Shown: positions 6,235 through 12,221 of the stretch, one piece after another
How the letters are laid out: every line of letters begins with the position of its first letter
Position numbering within the stretch: position 1 is the stretch's first letter
NCBI GenBank assembly: GCA_005878635.1
Contig: VBLS01000084.1
Coordinates: 1 to 12,221 of the forward strand
Reading direction: 5' to 3'
DNA from: Methanobacteriota archaeon
GTDB taxonomy: Archaea > Thermoplasmatota > Thermoplasmata > RBG-16-68-12
Length of the DNA: 12,221 nucleotides
Notes under the pieces: model-generated
The model's input: the letters and a program-made list of their open reading frames with translations, nothing else
What the model was told of the DNA's origin: nothing
The model's database searches: none
Position numbers and translations under genes: made by a program

Positions 6235-7401
6235 CTAGCTATGTAGCGTTTGCCCGTTGAACGTAATGCTCCGGATGGCTCCTTCGTCCAACGTCACGAG
6301 TCCCGCCGCCAGCTTCGGGTAGGAGAGCGCCTCACTCAGATCCTGACCGCCGTGGACGGCCCACCACAAGAAGTCGACCAGGGCTTGGGCCTTCGTCTGG
6401 TTCAGCGTGGTGAGGACGTTCAGCTCCTTGTAGACCAGGAGGTACGTCAAGGTCGCGATCGGGTAGCTCGTGGACCCTGGCTGATCCAGGATCGACACGT
6501 TGGCCCAGTCGCCTCCGGGGCTCGGCGGACTCGCCAAGGCCGCCGCGGCGGCCGCGGTCGTCGCGAGGGTCGGCGCCACCCACTGGCCATCGTGGTTCTT
6601 GATCTGGGCGACTTTCATATTGTTCTGGACGGTATAAGCGAGCTCGACGTAACCAATCGCGTCGGGCGTTGTCTGAATCTTGCCCGCGACGCCGGCGTTG
6701 CCCTGAGCCCCGATGCCCACGGGCCAATTGATCGCCTTGCCCACGAGGGACGCGTTCCACCACGGATTCGCCAGGTGGAGATAGCTCGTGAACACGAACG
6801 TCGTGCCGCTGCTGTCGGACCGGTGGACCACCTGGATCGACCGCGCGGGGAGCGTGATGCCCGTGTTGTCCGCACTGATGTTCGGCGAGTTCCACTGGGT
6901 GATCGTCCCCCGGAAGATTTCGGCCAAGGTGTAACCGCTCAGCTTGATCCCGGTCGAGAATTCCACGACGTTGTATGAGGCCGTGACGGCCCCGATGGTC
7001 TCCGGAATGTGCAGGAGGTTCGGCGCGCCAGCCCTCTCTGAAGGCTTTAACGGCGCATCGGTCCCTGCAAAATCCACCGTCTTCGAGGTGATCTGCGTGA
7101 TCCCGGCGCCGCTGCCGACGCAGTTGTAGTTGACCGTCACCTGGGGCCCAGGCGTCGTCGGCGCCCTAGTCACGTTCACATATTCACTCGACCACGCGGT
7201 GATCAGAGGGCACGGGAAGGTCGCTCCGGCGCCATTGAGGGCAATCTTCGCCTTCGGACTGTTGGATGGGAACAGCCACCCGGCGTAGACGGCGACCGCG
7301 ATCAGGGCGACCGCGATGAGGAGGACCGCCACGACGATGAGGAGCCGGCTCCGACCGGGCCGGCCCCGCTGGAGCTTCTCCATCTCTTCGGTTGTTGCCA
7401 T
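6235..7401 (-). CDS. pstS: Phosphate ABC transporter substrate-binding protein PstS, membrane-anchored
   Basis: This 388-residue protein captures phosphate outside the membrane and delivers it to PstCA. Residues 20-43 form one hydrophobic helix after a basic start (RGRPGRSRL). There is no lipobox Cys, so it is probably held by an uncleaved anchor. The binding-site motifs of PstS are visible: GAGATFP at 57-63, DFAGTDAPL at 110-118 (Asp115 as phosphate-binding Asp), and HRSDSSGTTFVFTSYL at 193-208 (Arg194, Asp196, Ser198-Thr200). Cys64 and Cys94 could form a disulfide. An Ala-rich stretch at 280-290 looks like a flexible surface loop. ATG 7401 has a GGAG Shine-Dalgarno (7413-7410) 8 nt upstream, consistent with a leadered transcript. 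It is the first gene of the pst operon. Confidence 0.96.
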   Translation of the reverse strand: MATTEEMEKLQRGRPGRSRLLIVVAVLLIAVALIAVAVYAGWLFPSNSPKAKIALNGAGATFPCPLITAWSSEYVNVTRAPTTPGPQVTVNYNCVGSGAGITQITSKTVDFAGTDAPLKPSERAGAPNLLHIPETIGAVTASYNVVEFSTGIKLSGYTLAEIFRGTITQWNSPNISADNTGITLPARSIQVVHRSDSSGTTFVFTSYLHLANPWWNASLVGKAINWPVGIGAQGNAGVAGKIQTTPDAIGYVELAYTVQNNMKVAQIKNHDGQWVAPTLATTAAAAAALASPPSPGGDWANVSILDQPGSTSYPIATLTYLLVYKELNVLTTLNQTKAQALVDFLWWAVHGGQDLSEALSYPKLAAGLVTLDEGAIRSITFNGQTLHS

Positions 7402-7516
7402 AGGTCTCTCTCCAATTCCCCTAGGATTCTGAGTTACCTTGGGATGCTTGGAAACCCCGTCGGTCTATGACGCTTGGCACCGGAGTCCTCCCTGACAACC
7501 GATGTCGAAGGAGGCA

Positions 7517-7554
7517 CTATATAGATTATGGTGTCAAACGTTTAAGCTATATAG
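7517..7554. promoter_or_regulatory. Twin TATA divergent promoter of the pst operon and AbrB-PhoU gene
   Basis: Two identical self-complementary boxes, CTATATAG, lie at 7517-7524 and 7547-7554, exactly 30 bp apart. Between them is the 8-bp palindrome AAACGTTT at 7536-7543. The right-hand box is about 31 bp before GTG 7581, matching a leaderless or near-leaderless start for AbrB-PhoU. The left-hand box, read leftwards, would start the pst transcript near 7494 with a leader of about 90 nt. Because each box is palindromic, the assignment of direction is inferred from spacing. Confidence 0.65.
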
Positions 7555-7580
7555 GGCTTCGGTGTAGTCGGGAACGTGGA

Positions 7581-8603
7581 GTGAGGAAAGTGGAAGGCCG
7601 TAAGCTTCAGTTGACTGGCGGTTCGACGTTCGTCGTCTCCTTGCCGAAGCGATGGGTCACGGACGCCGGGCTCAAGGCCGGGGACACCGTGTTCCTGGAG
7701 CCCCAGGTGGACGGCGCGGTCCAGATCCGGGCCCGGCCGATGGAGAGGCCGCTGGCGCGACGTCGGGTCTTCGAAGAGAAAGGGGCGGAGCGACGCGACC
7801 ATCTCCTCCGCAAGTTGATCGGGGCGTACATCGCGGGCTTCGGATACATCGAGATCCGCTTCAAGCCCGAGGCCGGCCCCTTCGTCCGCCGCGTGGCGAG
7901 GGACTTCAGCCGCATGGTCATCGGCCCCGAGGTCATTGAGGAAACCCGGAATTCCGTCGTGATTCAGGACCTGTCCGATACCGCGGAGCTCAGCCCGGAG
8001 AAGTGCCTGCGGCGGATGCACCTCACGGTGCGGGCGATGCACGAGGACGCCTTGGCGGCGCTGCGCTCACGCGACGACACGCTCGCCCGGGACGTCGCCC
8101 AGCGAGACCAAGACGTGGACCGCCTCTACTGGATGGTCGCGAAGCAGTACAACTTGGCCCACACCGCAGGGGCTGCCCCGCGGAACGCCGGCGAGAAGAC
8201 GGAGTTGCACAACTACCGACTCATCGCGAAGCTCTTCGAGCGCATCGGGGATCACGCCGAACGGATCGCCCGAACCTATCCGGTTTTCGCCGAGCACGGC
8301 CTCGAGCCGAGGCTGCTCAAGGAATTGGACGCCGCCCGCGATTCCGCGATCGCGATTCTCGACAAGGCGTTCTTCGCGCTCCTCACCGCGGACATCGACT
8401 CGGCGAACGAGGCGGTCGATGACCTCGATCGCCACCAGAAACTGATCGACGGATTGTCCCACCACGTCGCCTCGAAGAAGGGGGAGGAGCTCCTCGCGCT
8501 CGCCGCGATCGTCGACAGCCTCGCGAGGTCCGCCAATTACGCGACCGACATCGCGGAGATCGCGATCGATTACGCCGTATCGAAAGGTGCGGAAACTCCG
8601 TAG
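7581..8603 (+). CDS. AbrB-like DNA-binding domain fused to PhoU; phosphate uptake regulator
   Basis: This 340-residue protein has a SpoVT/AbrB-type swapped-hairpin DNA-binding domain at about 4-50 (KLQLTGGSTFVVSLPKRWV, then GDTVFLEPQVDGAVQIRA). A linker region follows, and then a PhoU-like helical region at about 140-335. PhoU signatures are seen at 218-230 (LFERIGDHAERIA) and 312-329 (DSLARSANYATDIAEIAI). Archaeal fusions of this kind are known beside phosphate transport genes and are presumed to be transcription regulators. GTG 7581 is chosen because the TATA box at 7547-7554 fits a leaderless start there and the AbrB domain begins at once. GTG 7590 is possible, and the open frame back to 7467 crosses the promoter. 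Divergence from pstS makes it the likely local regulator of the operon and of itself; direction of control is unknown. Confidence 0.92.
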   Translation: MRKVEGRKLQLTGGSTFVVSLPKRWVTDAGLKAGDTVFLEPQVDGAVQIRARPMERPLARRRVFEEKGAERRDHLLRKLIGAYIAGFGYIEIRFKPEAGPFVRRVARDFSRMVIGPEVIEETRNSVVIQDLSDTAELSPEKCLRRMHLTVRAMHEDALAALRSRDDTLARDVAQRDQDVDRLYWMVAKQYNLAHTAGAAPRNAGEKTELHNYRLIAKLFERIGDHAERIARTYPVFAEHGLEPRLLKELDAARDSAIAILDKAFFALLTADIDSANEAVDDLDRHQKLIDGLSHHVASKKGEELLALAAIVDSLARSANYATDIAEIAIDYAVSKGAETP

Positions 8604-8619
8604 ACCTACGGAAACTCCG
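8590..8619. repeat. Short direct repeat with inner palindrome at the end of the AbrB-PhoU gene
   Basis: The 11-mer CGGAAACTCCG occurs at 8590-8600 and again at 8609-8619. Around the stop codon (8601-8603) CCGTAG-AC-CTACGG (8598-8611) is an inverted repeat with a 2-base centre. It could be a small duplication or a protein site upstream of the next gene. There is no T-run, so it is not an obvious terminator. Confidence 0.3.
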
Positions 8620-8659
8620 GGGGAAGGGTATGTGGCCGACGCGTGTGTGGACGGATCCG

Positions 8660-9004
8660 ATGACAGAAACGAAGAAGGAAGTATCGCCGCAAAAGGCCGC
8701 AGCGCTCGTCCGCGAATTCTACGATTCCCTGTCCCGCGGCCGGATGGTGGATGCCCTGAACCTGGTCGCGACGGATGCGGTCTTCCGGGACGAGGCGGGT
8801 AAAGAATCCCGTGGCATCATCGCGGTGGCCCGGTCCCTGCTCCCCTACCGGGAGCCGGACGGGATCACCGTGGAAAAGGTCGAGTCGGAAGGTCCGGACG
8901 TCCATGTCCTGTTCCGGACGAAGAAGAAGCCGCGAGGATATCGCAGCTTGATTTCGGTGGAGCGAGGGCGGATTCGTTCCGTGAGCGTCGAGCGGACTTC
9001 CTGA
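8660..9004 (+). CDS. NTF2/SnoaL-like small protein
   Basis: This 114-residue protein opens with an alpha-helical stretch typical of the NTF2-like fold (SPQKAAALVREFYDSLSRGRM, then VDALNLVATDAVFRDEAGKE). It continues with a helix around IIAVARSLLPY and beta strands (ITVEKVES, VHVLFRT, YRSLISVERGRIRSVSVER). That order, an N-terminal helix pair followed by a curved sheet, fits SnoaL-like polyketide cyclase/ketosteroid isomerase-type proteins. The family is diverse, and no catalytic residues can be assigned. ATG 8660 is chosen. ATG 8630, adding MWPTRVWTDP, is possible because a G-rich stretch precedes it. It lies 56 bp behind the AbrB-PhoU gene on the same strand and may be cotranscribed, with no functional link visible. 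Confidence 0.75.
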   Translation: MTETKKEVSPQKAAALVREFYDSLSRGRMVDALNLVATDAVFRDEAGKESRGIIAVARSLLPYREPDGITVEKVESEGPDVHVLFRTKKKPRGYRSLISVERGRIRSVSVERTS

Positions 9005-9034
9005 TCCAGGACGCCGGACGGGCCAACCTGGATC
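9003..9034 (+). terminator. Stem-loop directly after the NTF2-like gene
   Basis: GATCCAGG at 9003-9010 overlaps the stop codon and is perfectly complementary to CCTGGATC at 9027-9034, with a 16-nt loop. No T-run follows, so it is a possible mRNA 3'-end structure only. Confidence 0.35.
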
Positions 9035-9106
9035 TCCCCGGTCCCTCTCCGACACCATCGTACGCGTTGGAAAGGTAGAAGGGCCGCGGGGCGTTCGCGC
9101 GATGCC

Positions 9107-9943
9107 TTGGGCTCTTCGTCGGGGTTGCTTGCGGAACGACGACTCGGGCTCGCCATCGGCGGGCTCTTCGCCCTCCCGATCGGCCTGCTCTCGGGCTTCA
9201 CGGGCGTCGGCGGCGGGGAATATCGAGCGCCCGTCCTCTTGGCCCTCCTCGGACGGGTCCGTTGGACCATCGCCGCGAACCTGTTCATCGGGCTGTCCGT
9301 CGGGCTATTCAACGTCATTTTCCGCCAGGCCTGGACCCTCCCCGTCGAATACCTGGGCCTGGCCCTCCTCTTGATCCCCTCGAGCCTGCCCGGGGCCTAC
9401 GTCGGGGCACGCATCACGAAGCGCCTCTCGACGTCGGTCCTCAAGGGCCTCCTCGCGGGCCTCTTGATCGCCACGGGCCTTCGACTCATTCTGTTCGAGG
9501 TCCGGACGGGCGGCTCGCTGTCCTTCGATCTGCCCTCCATCGTCCTCGCCCTCGTCCTCGGCTTCGCCCTCGGGATTGTGTCCGGGCTCCTCGGGGTGGC
9601 CGGCGGGGAATACCGCATTCCGGCCCTGATCTTCCTCCTCGGAGTCCCGACGGTCTTCGCGGGGACCATCAGCTCGTTGGCCTCGATCCCGGTCCAGTTG
9701 ACGGGATGGCTGGAACACCGCAAGTTGGGCCATGGGGGACCAACCACGTTTCGCCTCGGCGCCGTCATGGGGATCGCCTCCCTCATCGGCGTCGCCCTGG
9801 GCGTCGTGTTCCTCGGCCGCTCGACCCAGGCCCTCGTGACTCAAATCCTCGGCGTCGCGATGGTCCTCGCCGCGATCCGGATCGTATGGGACATCCGGCA
9901 CCCGCACCCCTCCGAGGTCCTCGGGACGCCGGAGCGGGCCTGA
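9107..9943 (+). CDS. TauE/SafE-family membrane exporter
   Basis: This protein of up to 278 residues has about eight hydrophobic segments in two homologous halves. Each half carries the family's glycine-rich signature: GFTGVGGGEYRAP at 30-42 and GLLGVAGGEYRIP at 160-172. The TauE/SafE family exports sulfite or organosulfur anions across the membrane, but its substrates vary and cannot be read from sequence. The GEYR sequence kept in both halves suggests a distinct subgroup. The start is uncertain: TTG 9107 gives the longest frame, and TTG 9125 would begin just before RRLGLAIGGL, close to the first helix. There is no clear TATA or Shine-Dalgarno. The C-terminus (DIRHPHPSEVLGTPERA) is hydrophilic. 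It is probably a single-gene unit. Confidence 0.88.
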   Translation: MGSSSGLLAERRLGLAIGGLFALPIGLLSGFTGVGGGEYRAPVLLALLGRVRWTIAANLFIGLSVGLFNVIFRQAWTLPVEYLGLALLLIPSSLPGAYVGARITKRLSTSVLKGLLAGLLIATGLRLILFEVRTGGSLSFDLPSIVLALVLGFALGIVSGLLGVAGGEYRIPALIFLLGVPTVFAGTISSLASIPVQLTGWLEHRKLGHGGPTTFRLGAVMGIASLIGVALGVVFLGRSTQALVTQILGVAMVLAAIRIVWDIRHPHPSEVLGTPERA

Positions 9944-9976
9944 AATCAAAACGCGAACAATAAATCGAGAATTGGG

Positions 9977-10002
9977 GATATAAACGATTATGATGTGATT
10001 AT
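9977..10002 (+). promoter_or_regulatory. Strong TATA box with flanking direct repeat
   Basis: The sequence gatataaa at 9977-9984 is the clearest single TATA box in the window and sits in an AT-rich stretch (9944-10002). Just after it, gattat occurs at 9986-9991 and 9997-10002, 11 bp apart or one helical turn, as in an operator. Transcription would start near 10008. Confidence 0.55.
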
Positions 10003-10091
10003 CACCAACCTGCTTCACGTTGTCGCCGACCTTAGTCGCGGACATTGAAGGTCCCCGTCTTGTTCGGAGGAGCGTTCGACCGGTGGCGCCT

Positions 10092-10331
10092 ATGGCGGAC
10101 CACAACACGCGAACCGTAGACGGATCAGGGAATGGCGGGACCGTCCTCGATTCCGAGGCCGATCTCGATCGCGGACCGCGGGAGCTGCGAGCGAGCCGTT
10201 GCCACCAATGTCACTTCCCTTGGAGCCTCCATGGGAAGCGGTACGACCGCGAGGAGCGCGCGTTCGTCCGCGTCTGCTCGGAGTATCCGGCGCGTCCCGT
10301 CCGGAGCATTCAGGACTGTATCGTGCCGTGA
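10092..10331 (+). CDS. Small protein with four cysteines, possible zinc-binding, unknown function
   Basis: This 79-residue protein has an acidic, Gly/Asp-rich first third (MADHNTRTVDGSGNGG) and a cysteine-bearing second half. Cys37 and Cys40 form a CHQC pair, followed by Cys62 and Cys76; His38, His41 and His47 lie nearby. This spacing could bind one metal ion, but it matches no zinc-finger class I can name. The start is uncertain. ATG 10092 is about 85 nt after the expected transcription start, GTG 10083 lies 12 nt after a GGAGG (10066-10070), and TTG 10020 would give a 103-residue protein with a very short leader. Composition favours the shorter forms. It lies alone between the TauE/SafE gene and tRNA-Pro. 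Confidence 0.5.
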   Translation: MADHNTRTVDGSGNGGTVLDSEADLDRGPRELRASRCHQCHFPWSLHGKRYDREERAFVRVCSEYPARPVRSIQDCIVP

Positions 10332-10426
10332 CTCGCGGCCCGGTATCCATCGGGATCCTGAATCGCGGGCCCAATCAGTAGCGACTTTCGGTAGCGGCTG
10401 GTTCCCTTCACCCTGATGCGCATACG

Positions 10427-10432
10427 CTTATA
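10427..10432 (+). promoter_or_regulatory. TATA-like box of the tRNA-Pro gene
   Basis: CTTATA lies about 32 bp before the mature 5' end of the tRNA, the usual archaeal spacing. The remaining DNA between 10332 and 10461 shows no gene. Confidence 0.55.
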
Positions 10433-10461
10433 CCGGCTCCATCGGTTCGCGGACCCGCGTT

Positions 10462-10536
10462 GGGTCCGTGGGGTAGCTTGGTCTATCCTTGGTGGTTCGG
10501 GACCACTAGACTCCGGTTCAAATCCGGACGGACCCA
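10462..10536 (+). tRNA. tRNA-Pro (anticodon CGG)
   Basis: The cloverleaf folds completely. The acceptor stem GGGTCCG (10462-10468) pairs with CGGACCC (10529-10535), with discriminator A at 10536. The D arm runs from GGGT to ATCC with the loop AGCTTGGTCT. The anticodon stem GGTGG/CCACT (one G-U) encloses the loop TTCGGGA with anticodon CGG at 10498-10500. The T stem TCCGG/CCGGA encloses TTCAAAT. The anticodon reads CCG (proline), and the D-arm pattern is that of archaeal tRNA-Pro. There is no intron and no encoded CCA. Its 3' end is repeated in tandem directly downstream. Confidence 0.95.
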
Positions 10537-10570
10537 TTCTAATGGAATCCGGACGGACCCATTCTGATGG
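10521..10570. repeat. Tandem 25-bp duplication of the tRNA-Pro 3' end
   Basis: The 25 bp at 10521-10545 cover the last 16 bases of the tRNA (end of the T loop through discriminator) plus 9 bases downstream. They are repeated at 10546-10570 with a single difference (A at 10541, G at 10566). The copies abut exactly. A duplicated tRNA 3' end is what an integrase attachment site leaves, but no element lies between the copies and no integrase is in the window. Local replication slippage is the other explanation. Confidence 0.85.
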
Positions 10571-10611
10571 GAAACTGGGGGGCGGAGCTCAGCCAGTCAC
10601 TCTCTCCCGCG

Positions 10612-10634
10612 GAACGAAGACAATTTGTTCGTTC
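10612..10634. other. Inverted repeat between convergent units
   Basis: GAACGAA at 10612-10618 and TTCGTTC at 10628-10634 form a perfect 7-bp stem around a 9-nt loop. It lies between the tRNA and the end of the leftward maltokinase gene. It could end either transcript, but neither side has a T-run. Confidence 0.3.
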
Positions 10635-10658
10635 GAAATCGCCCGCGATCCGTGGGTT

Positions 10659-12209
10659 CTAAGATCGCGCTGGGGCCGCGAGTGCCGCGATCCCCTCGAG
10701 GGGAATCGGAAAGTTGGAGACCCTATACTTCAGCTCGTACTCGAGTTCGTAGAGGGCCTTCTCCATCGCCCAACCGCGGATCATGCGCCGCGCCCCAATC
10801 GCTTCCAAATCATGATACAACGCAGAACGGGTGAGGTAGGCCCTCGTGAAGCGTTCGACCATCCCCTCTTCCCACGCCGTCAGTTCTTCCGACATCGATT
10901 CTGCCGGGACCGGGTGCGACGTTGGTTCCAGAGGCGGATCGTGATTTGAGCCGTCGCTTCCGAAATCACGGATGACATAGTGCCGGACATAGGCAAAGGA
11001 TCGGACGAGGCTCCCGACGTCGCGGAGCGGGGGCAGTTTCCTTCCCCGTTCTACCGGTGTCCGGTCGGGTTCGCCCTCGAAGTCGACGAAAAGAAGGGCG
11101 CCGTCCGAACGTCGCCGGAGCACCTGAGCCAAATGCAGATCGGAATGAAGGACGCTTTTCACCCCGCCCACGCTTGCCTCGAGACCCCGCAGCGCTCCCT
11201 CGATGCGCGGACGAAGGTCGAGCAGATGGGCCCGCGCCCGACGGGCCGATTCCGCGATTGTCGGGTCCTCTGAATGAGCGAGGTGACCGAGTCGCCGAAG
11301 GGCCGATCCGAGGGATCGGGTCGCCGACTTGAATACGTCTCGGAAATCTTCCTCGGTGAACGGCTCAGGTTGCCAAAGTCCCGGATGGTGGTCGATGAGG
11401 GCCTCATGAAGCGCAGCCGTGGCCTCGCCGAGTTCGGAGGCGAGATTGAGACCGGCGGCCGAAACATCCTCGCGAGGGTCGGCCTCCCGACCCAAGGACT
11501 TCCGCCATCCGTCGCAAAACCAGGTGAAGAGGTCGATCGCATCCACATGCTCGGTCGCGATCCCTACCACCAGGCGGTCCTTTCCCTGCCCGAGTGCGAT
11601 ATCACCGAGGTGTCGAGCCACATGGGGAAAGTTGCGGGCACGCAACCGAGCCAGGATTTCGGGTTCCCGATTTCCGGCGTCGAGGAACTTGTACGATTTC
11701 AGGACGACGTCTCCCGAACCCGTCGCGATCCGGAGGACAACGTTCGAGGTGTCTCCGCCCAGGATCGGGGTGGCCCCTCGAAAAGCGCCGATGCCATCCC
11801 CATGGAAGGTCAAGGAATCTCCGGATCCGGTCCGGAGTTTCGCTCCTCGCCGAAACGCGTCCACCACGAATCGCGCGTAGACCTCTCGACGCTCGGCCTC
11901 CATCACGTAGATGGTACTCGCGCCACCTTCGAGGGCGACGGCTTCACGATCGAATCGGGCCCGGGCGATCGAAAGTGGGAGATGGATGGGGCGCGCGCCT
12001 GCGCCCGGATCCGTCGCAAGAAGGAGGAAGAAGACGATGGCCTCGGTTCCCGATTCCGACAGGATCGCACGATCCTTTACATCGAGTCGCGTCGTCATGC
12101 GGATGGAGTCACCGCACCACCGAAGCGACCCAAGCCAGGTCCTCAGGGGGCGGGACGTTCGGAGCGCCCGATCGGTGACATCGATCGCGTCGTCGAATCG
12201 CGAGGGCAT
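10659..12209 (-). CDS. Maltokinase-like protein (probable maltose/trehalose-derived sugar kinase)
   Basis: This 516-residue protein has the maltokinase N-terminal cap (RTWLGSLRWCGDSIR near 24-38; then RPIHLPLSI) and an aminoglycoside-phosphotransferase-like kinase fold. The ATP-binding region includes GGDTSNVVLRI and VVLKSYKFL (Lys171). The catalytic loop is HSDLHLAQVL at 355-364, and the metal-binding motif is DFEGEP at 376-381, followed by PLRDVGSLVRSFAY. The C-terminus has KALYELEYELKYR, typical of the family. Maltokinase uses ATP to make maltose 1-phosphate, which GlgE can build into alpha-glucan; TreS often supplies the maltose. ATG 12209 overlaps a TGA as TGATG, so it may be coupled to an upstream gene beyond the edge. 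The frame is still open at 12221, so a longer or fused protein is not excluded. In other proteins this domain is fused to TreS. Confidence 0.85.
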   Translation of the reverse strand: MPSRFDDAIDVTDRALRTSRPLRTWLGSLRWCGDSIRMTTRLDVKDRAILSESGTEAIVFFLLLATDPGAGARPIHLPLSIARARFDREAVALEGGASTIYVMEAERREVYARFVVDAFRRGAKLRTGSGDSLTFHGDGIGAFRGATPILGGDTSNVVLRIATGSGDVVLKSYKFLDAGNREPEILARLRARNFPHVARHLGDIALGQGKDRLVVGIATEHVDAIDLFTWFCDGWRKSLGREADPREDVSAAGLNLASELGEATAALHEALIDHHPGLWQPEPFTEEDFRDVFKSATRSLGSALRRLGHLAHSEDPTIAESARRARAHLLDLRPRIEGALRGLEASVGGVKSVLHSDLHLAQVLRRRSDGALLFVDFEGEPDRTPVERGRKLPPLRDVGSLVRSFAYVRHYVIRDFGSDGSNHDPPLEPTSHPVPAESMSEELTAWEEGMVERFTRAYLTRSALYHDLEAIGARRMIRGWAMEKALYELEYELKYRVSNFPIPLEGIAALAAPARS

Positions 12210-12221
12210 CACGTCAGCGAC

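Noticed and set aside
7467..7580. N-terminal extension of the AbrB-PhoU protein
   Set aside because: It overlaps both TATA boxes; the AbrB domain starts directly after GTG 7581.
9305..10108. A 267-residue minus-strand frame opposite the TauE/SafE gene
   Set aside because: Asp/Glu/Arg/Gly-rich low-complexity shadow of a certain membrane protein gene, and it runs into the promoter at 9977.
10310..10537. Minus-strand frame starting MGPSGFEPESSGPEP
   Set aside because: This is the well-known false protein produced by translating the reverse of a tRNA gene.

Overview
The window looks like chromosomal DNA of a high-GC archaeon, most plausibly a member of the Thermoplasmatota; the lineage is inferred. 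The evidence is an AbrB-PhoU fusion of the archaeal type, TATA-like boxes about 26-33 bp ahead of several starts (leaderless or short-leader transcripts), a tRNA-Pro of archaeal form without an encoded CCA, and an HxlR-type regulator. I see no CRISPR array, transposase, integrase or rRNA.

Left part (1-2840). A membrane protein on the minus strand runs off the left edge and is possibly the membrane anchor of a molybdopterin oxidoreductase. It is divergent from a two-helix membrane protein (385-720). An HxlR-type regulator (757-1272, minus) faces a 439-bp gap. That gap holds a cluster of inverted repeats, an unlisted 51-residue hydrophobic ORF and a hairpin with a T-rich tail. A second two-helix membrane protein (1712-2209) and a VOC-fold protein (2277-2654) follow. 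A 34-residue acidic ORF (2735-2839, minus) lies just behind phoU.

Centre (2904-8603). This is a complete phosphate uptake locus, pstS-pstC-pstA-pstB-phoU, on the minus strand. The junctions are tight: a 26-nt gap with a hairpin between pstS and pstC, an ATGA overlap between pstC and pstA, a 4-nt gap between pstA and pstB, and a TAGTG overlap between pstB and phoU. It is divergent from a gene for an AbrB-like DNA-binding domain fused to PhoU, the obvious candidate regulator. Two identical CTATATAG boxes exactly 30 bp apart sit in the shared promoter region. PstS would capture phosphate outside the membrane, PstCA form the channel, PstB drive transport with ATP, PhoU sense or dampen PstB activity, and AbrB-PhoU could couple this to transcription.

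Right part (8604-12221). This holds an NTF2/SnoaL-like small protein, a TauE/SafE-type exporter with two GEYR-containing halves, and a small four-cysteine protein behind a strong TATA box. A tRNA-Pro(CGG) follows whose 3' end is duplicated in tandem, resembling an integration-site scar. A maltokinase-like enzyme (trehalose/maltose to alpha-glucan metabolism) on the minus strand runs to the right edge.

The best candidates for new biology are small: two unlisted small ORFs, the twin-TATA phosphate promoter, the pstS-pstC hairpin and the duplicated tRNA end. I do not see a large undescribed multigene system.
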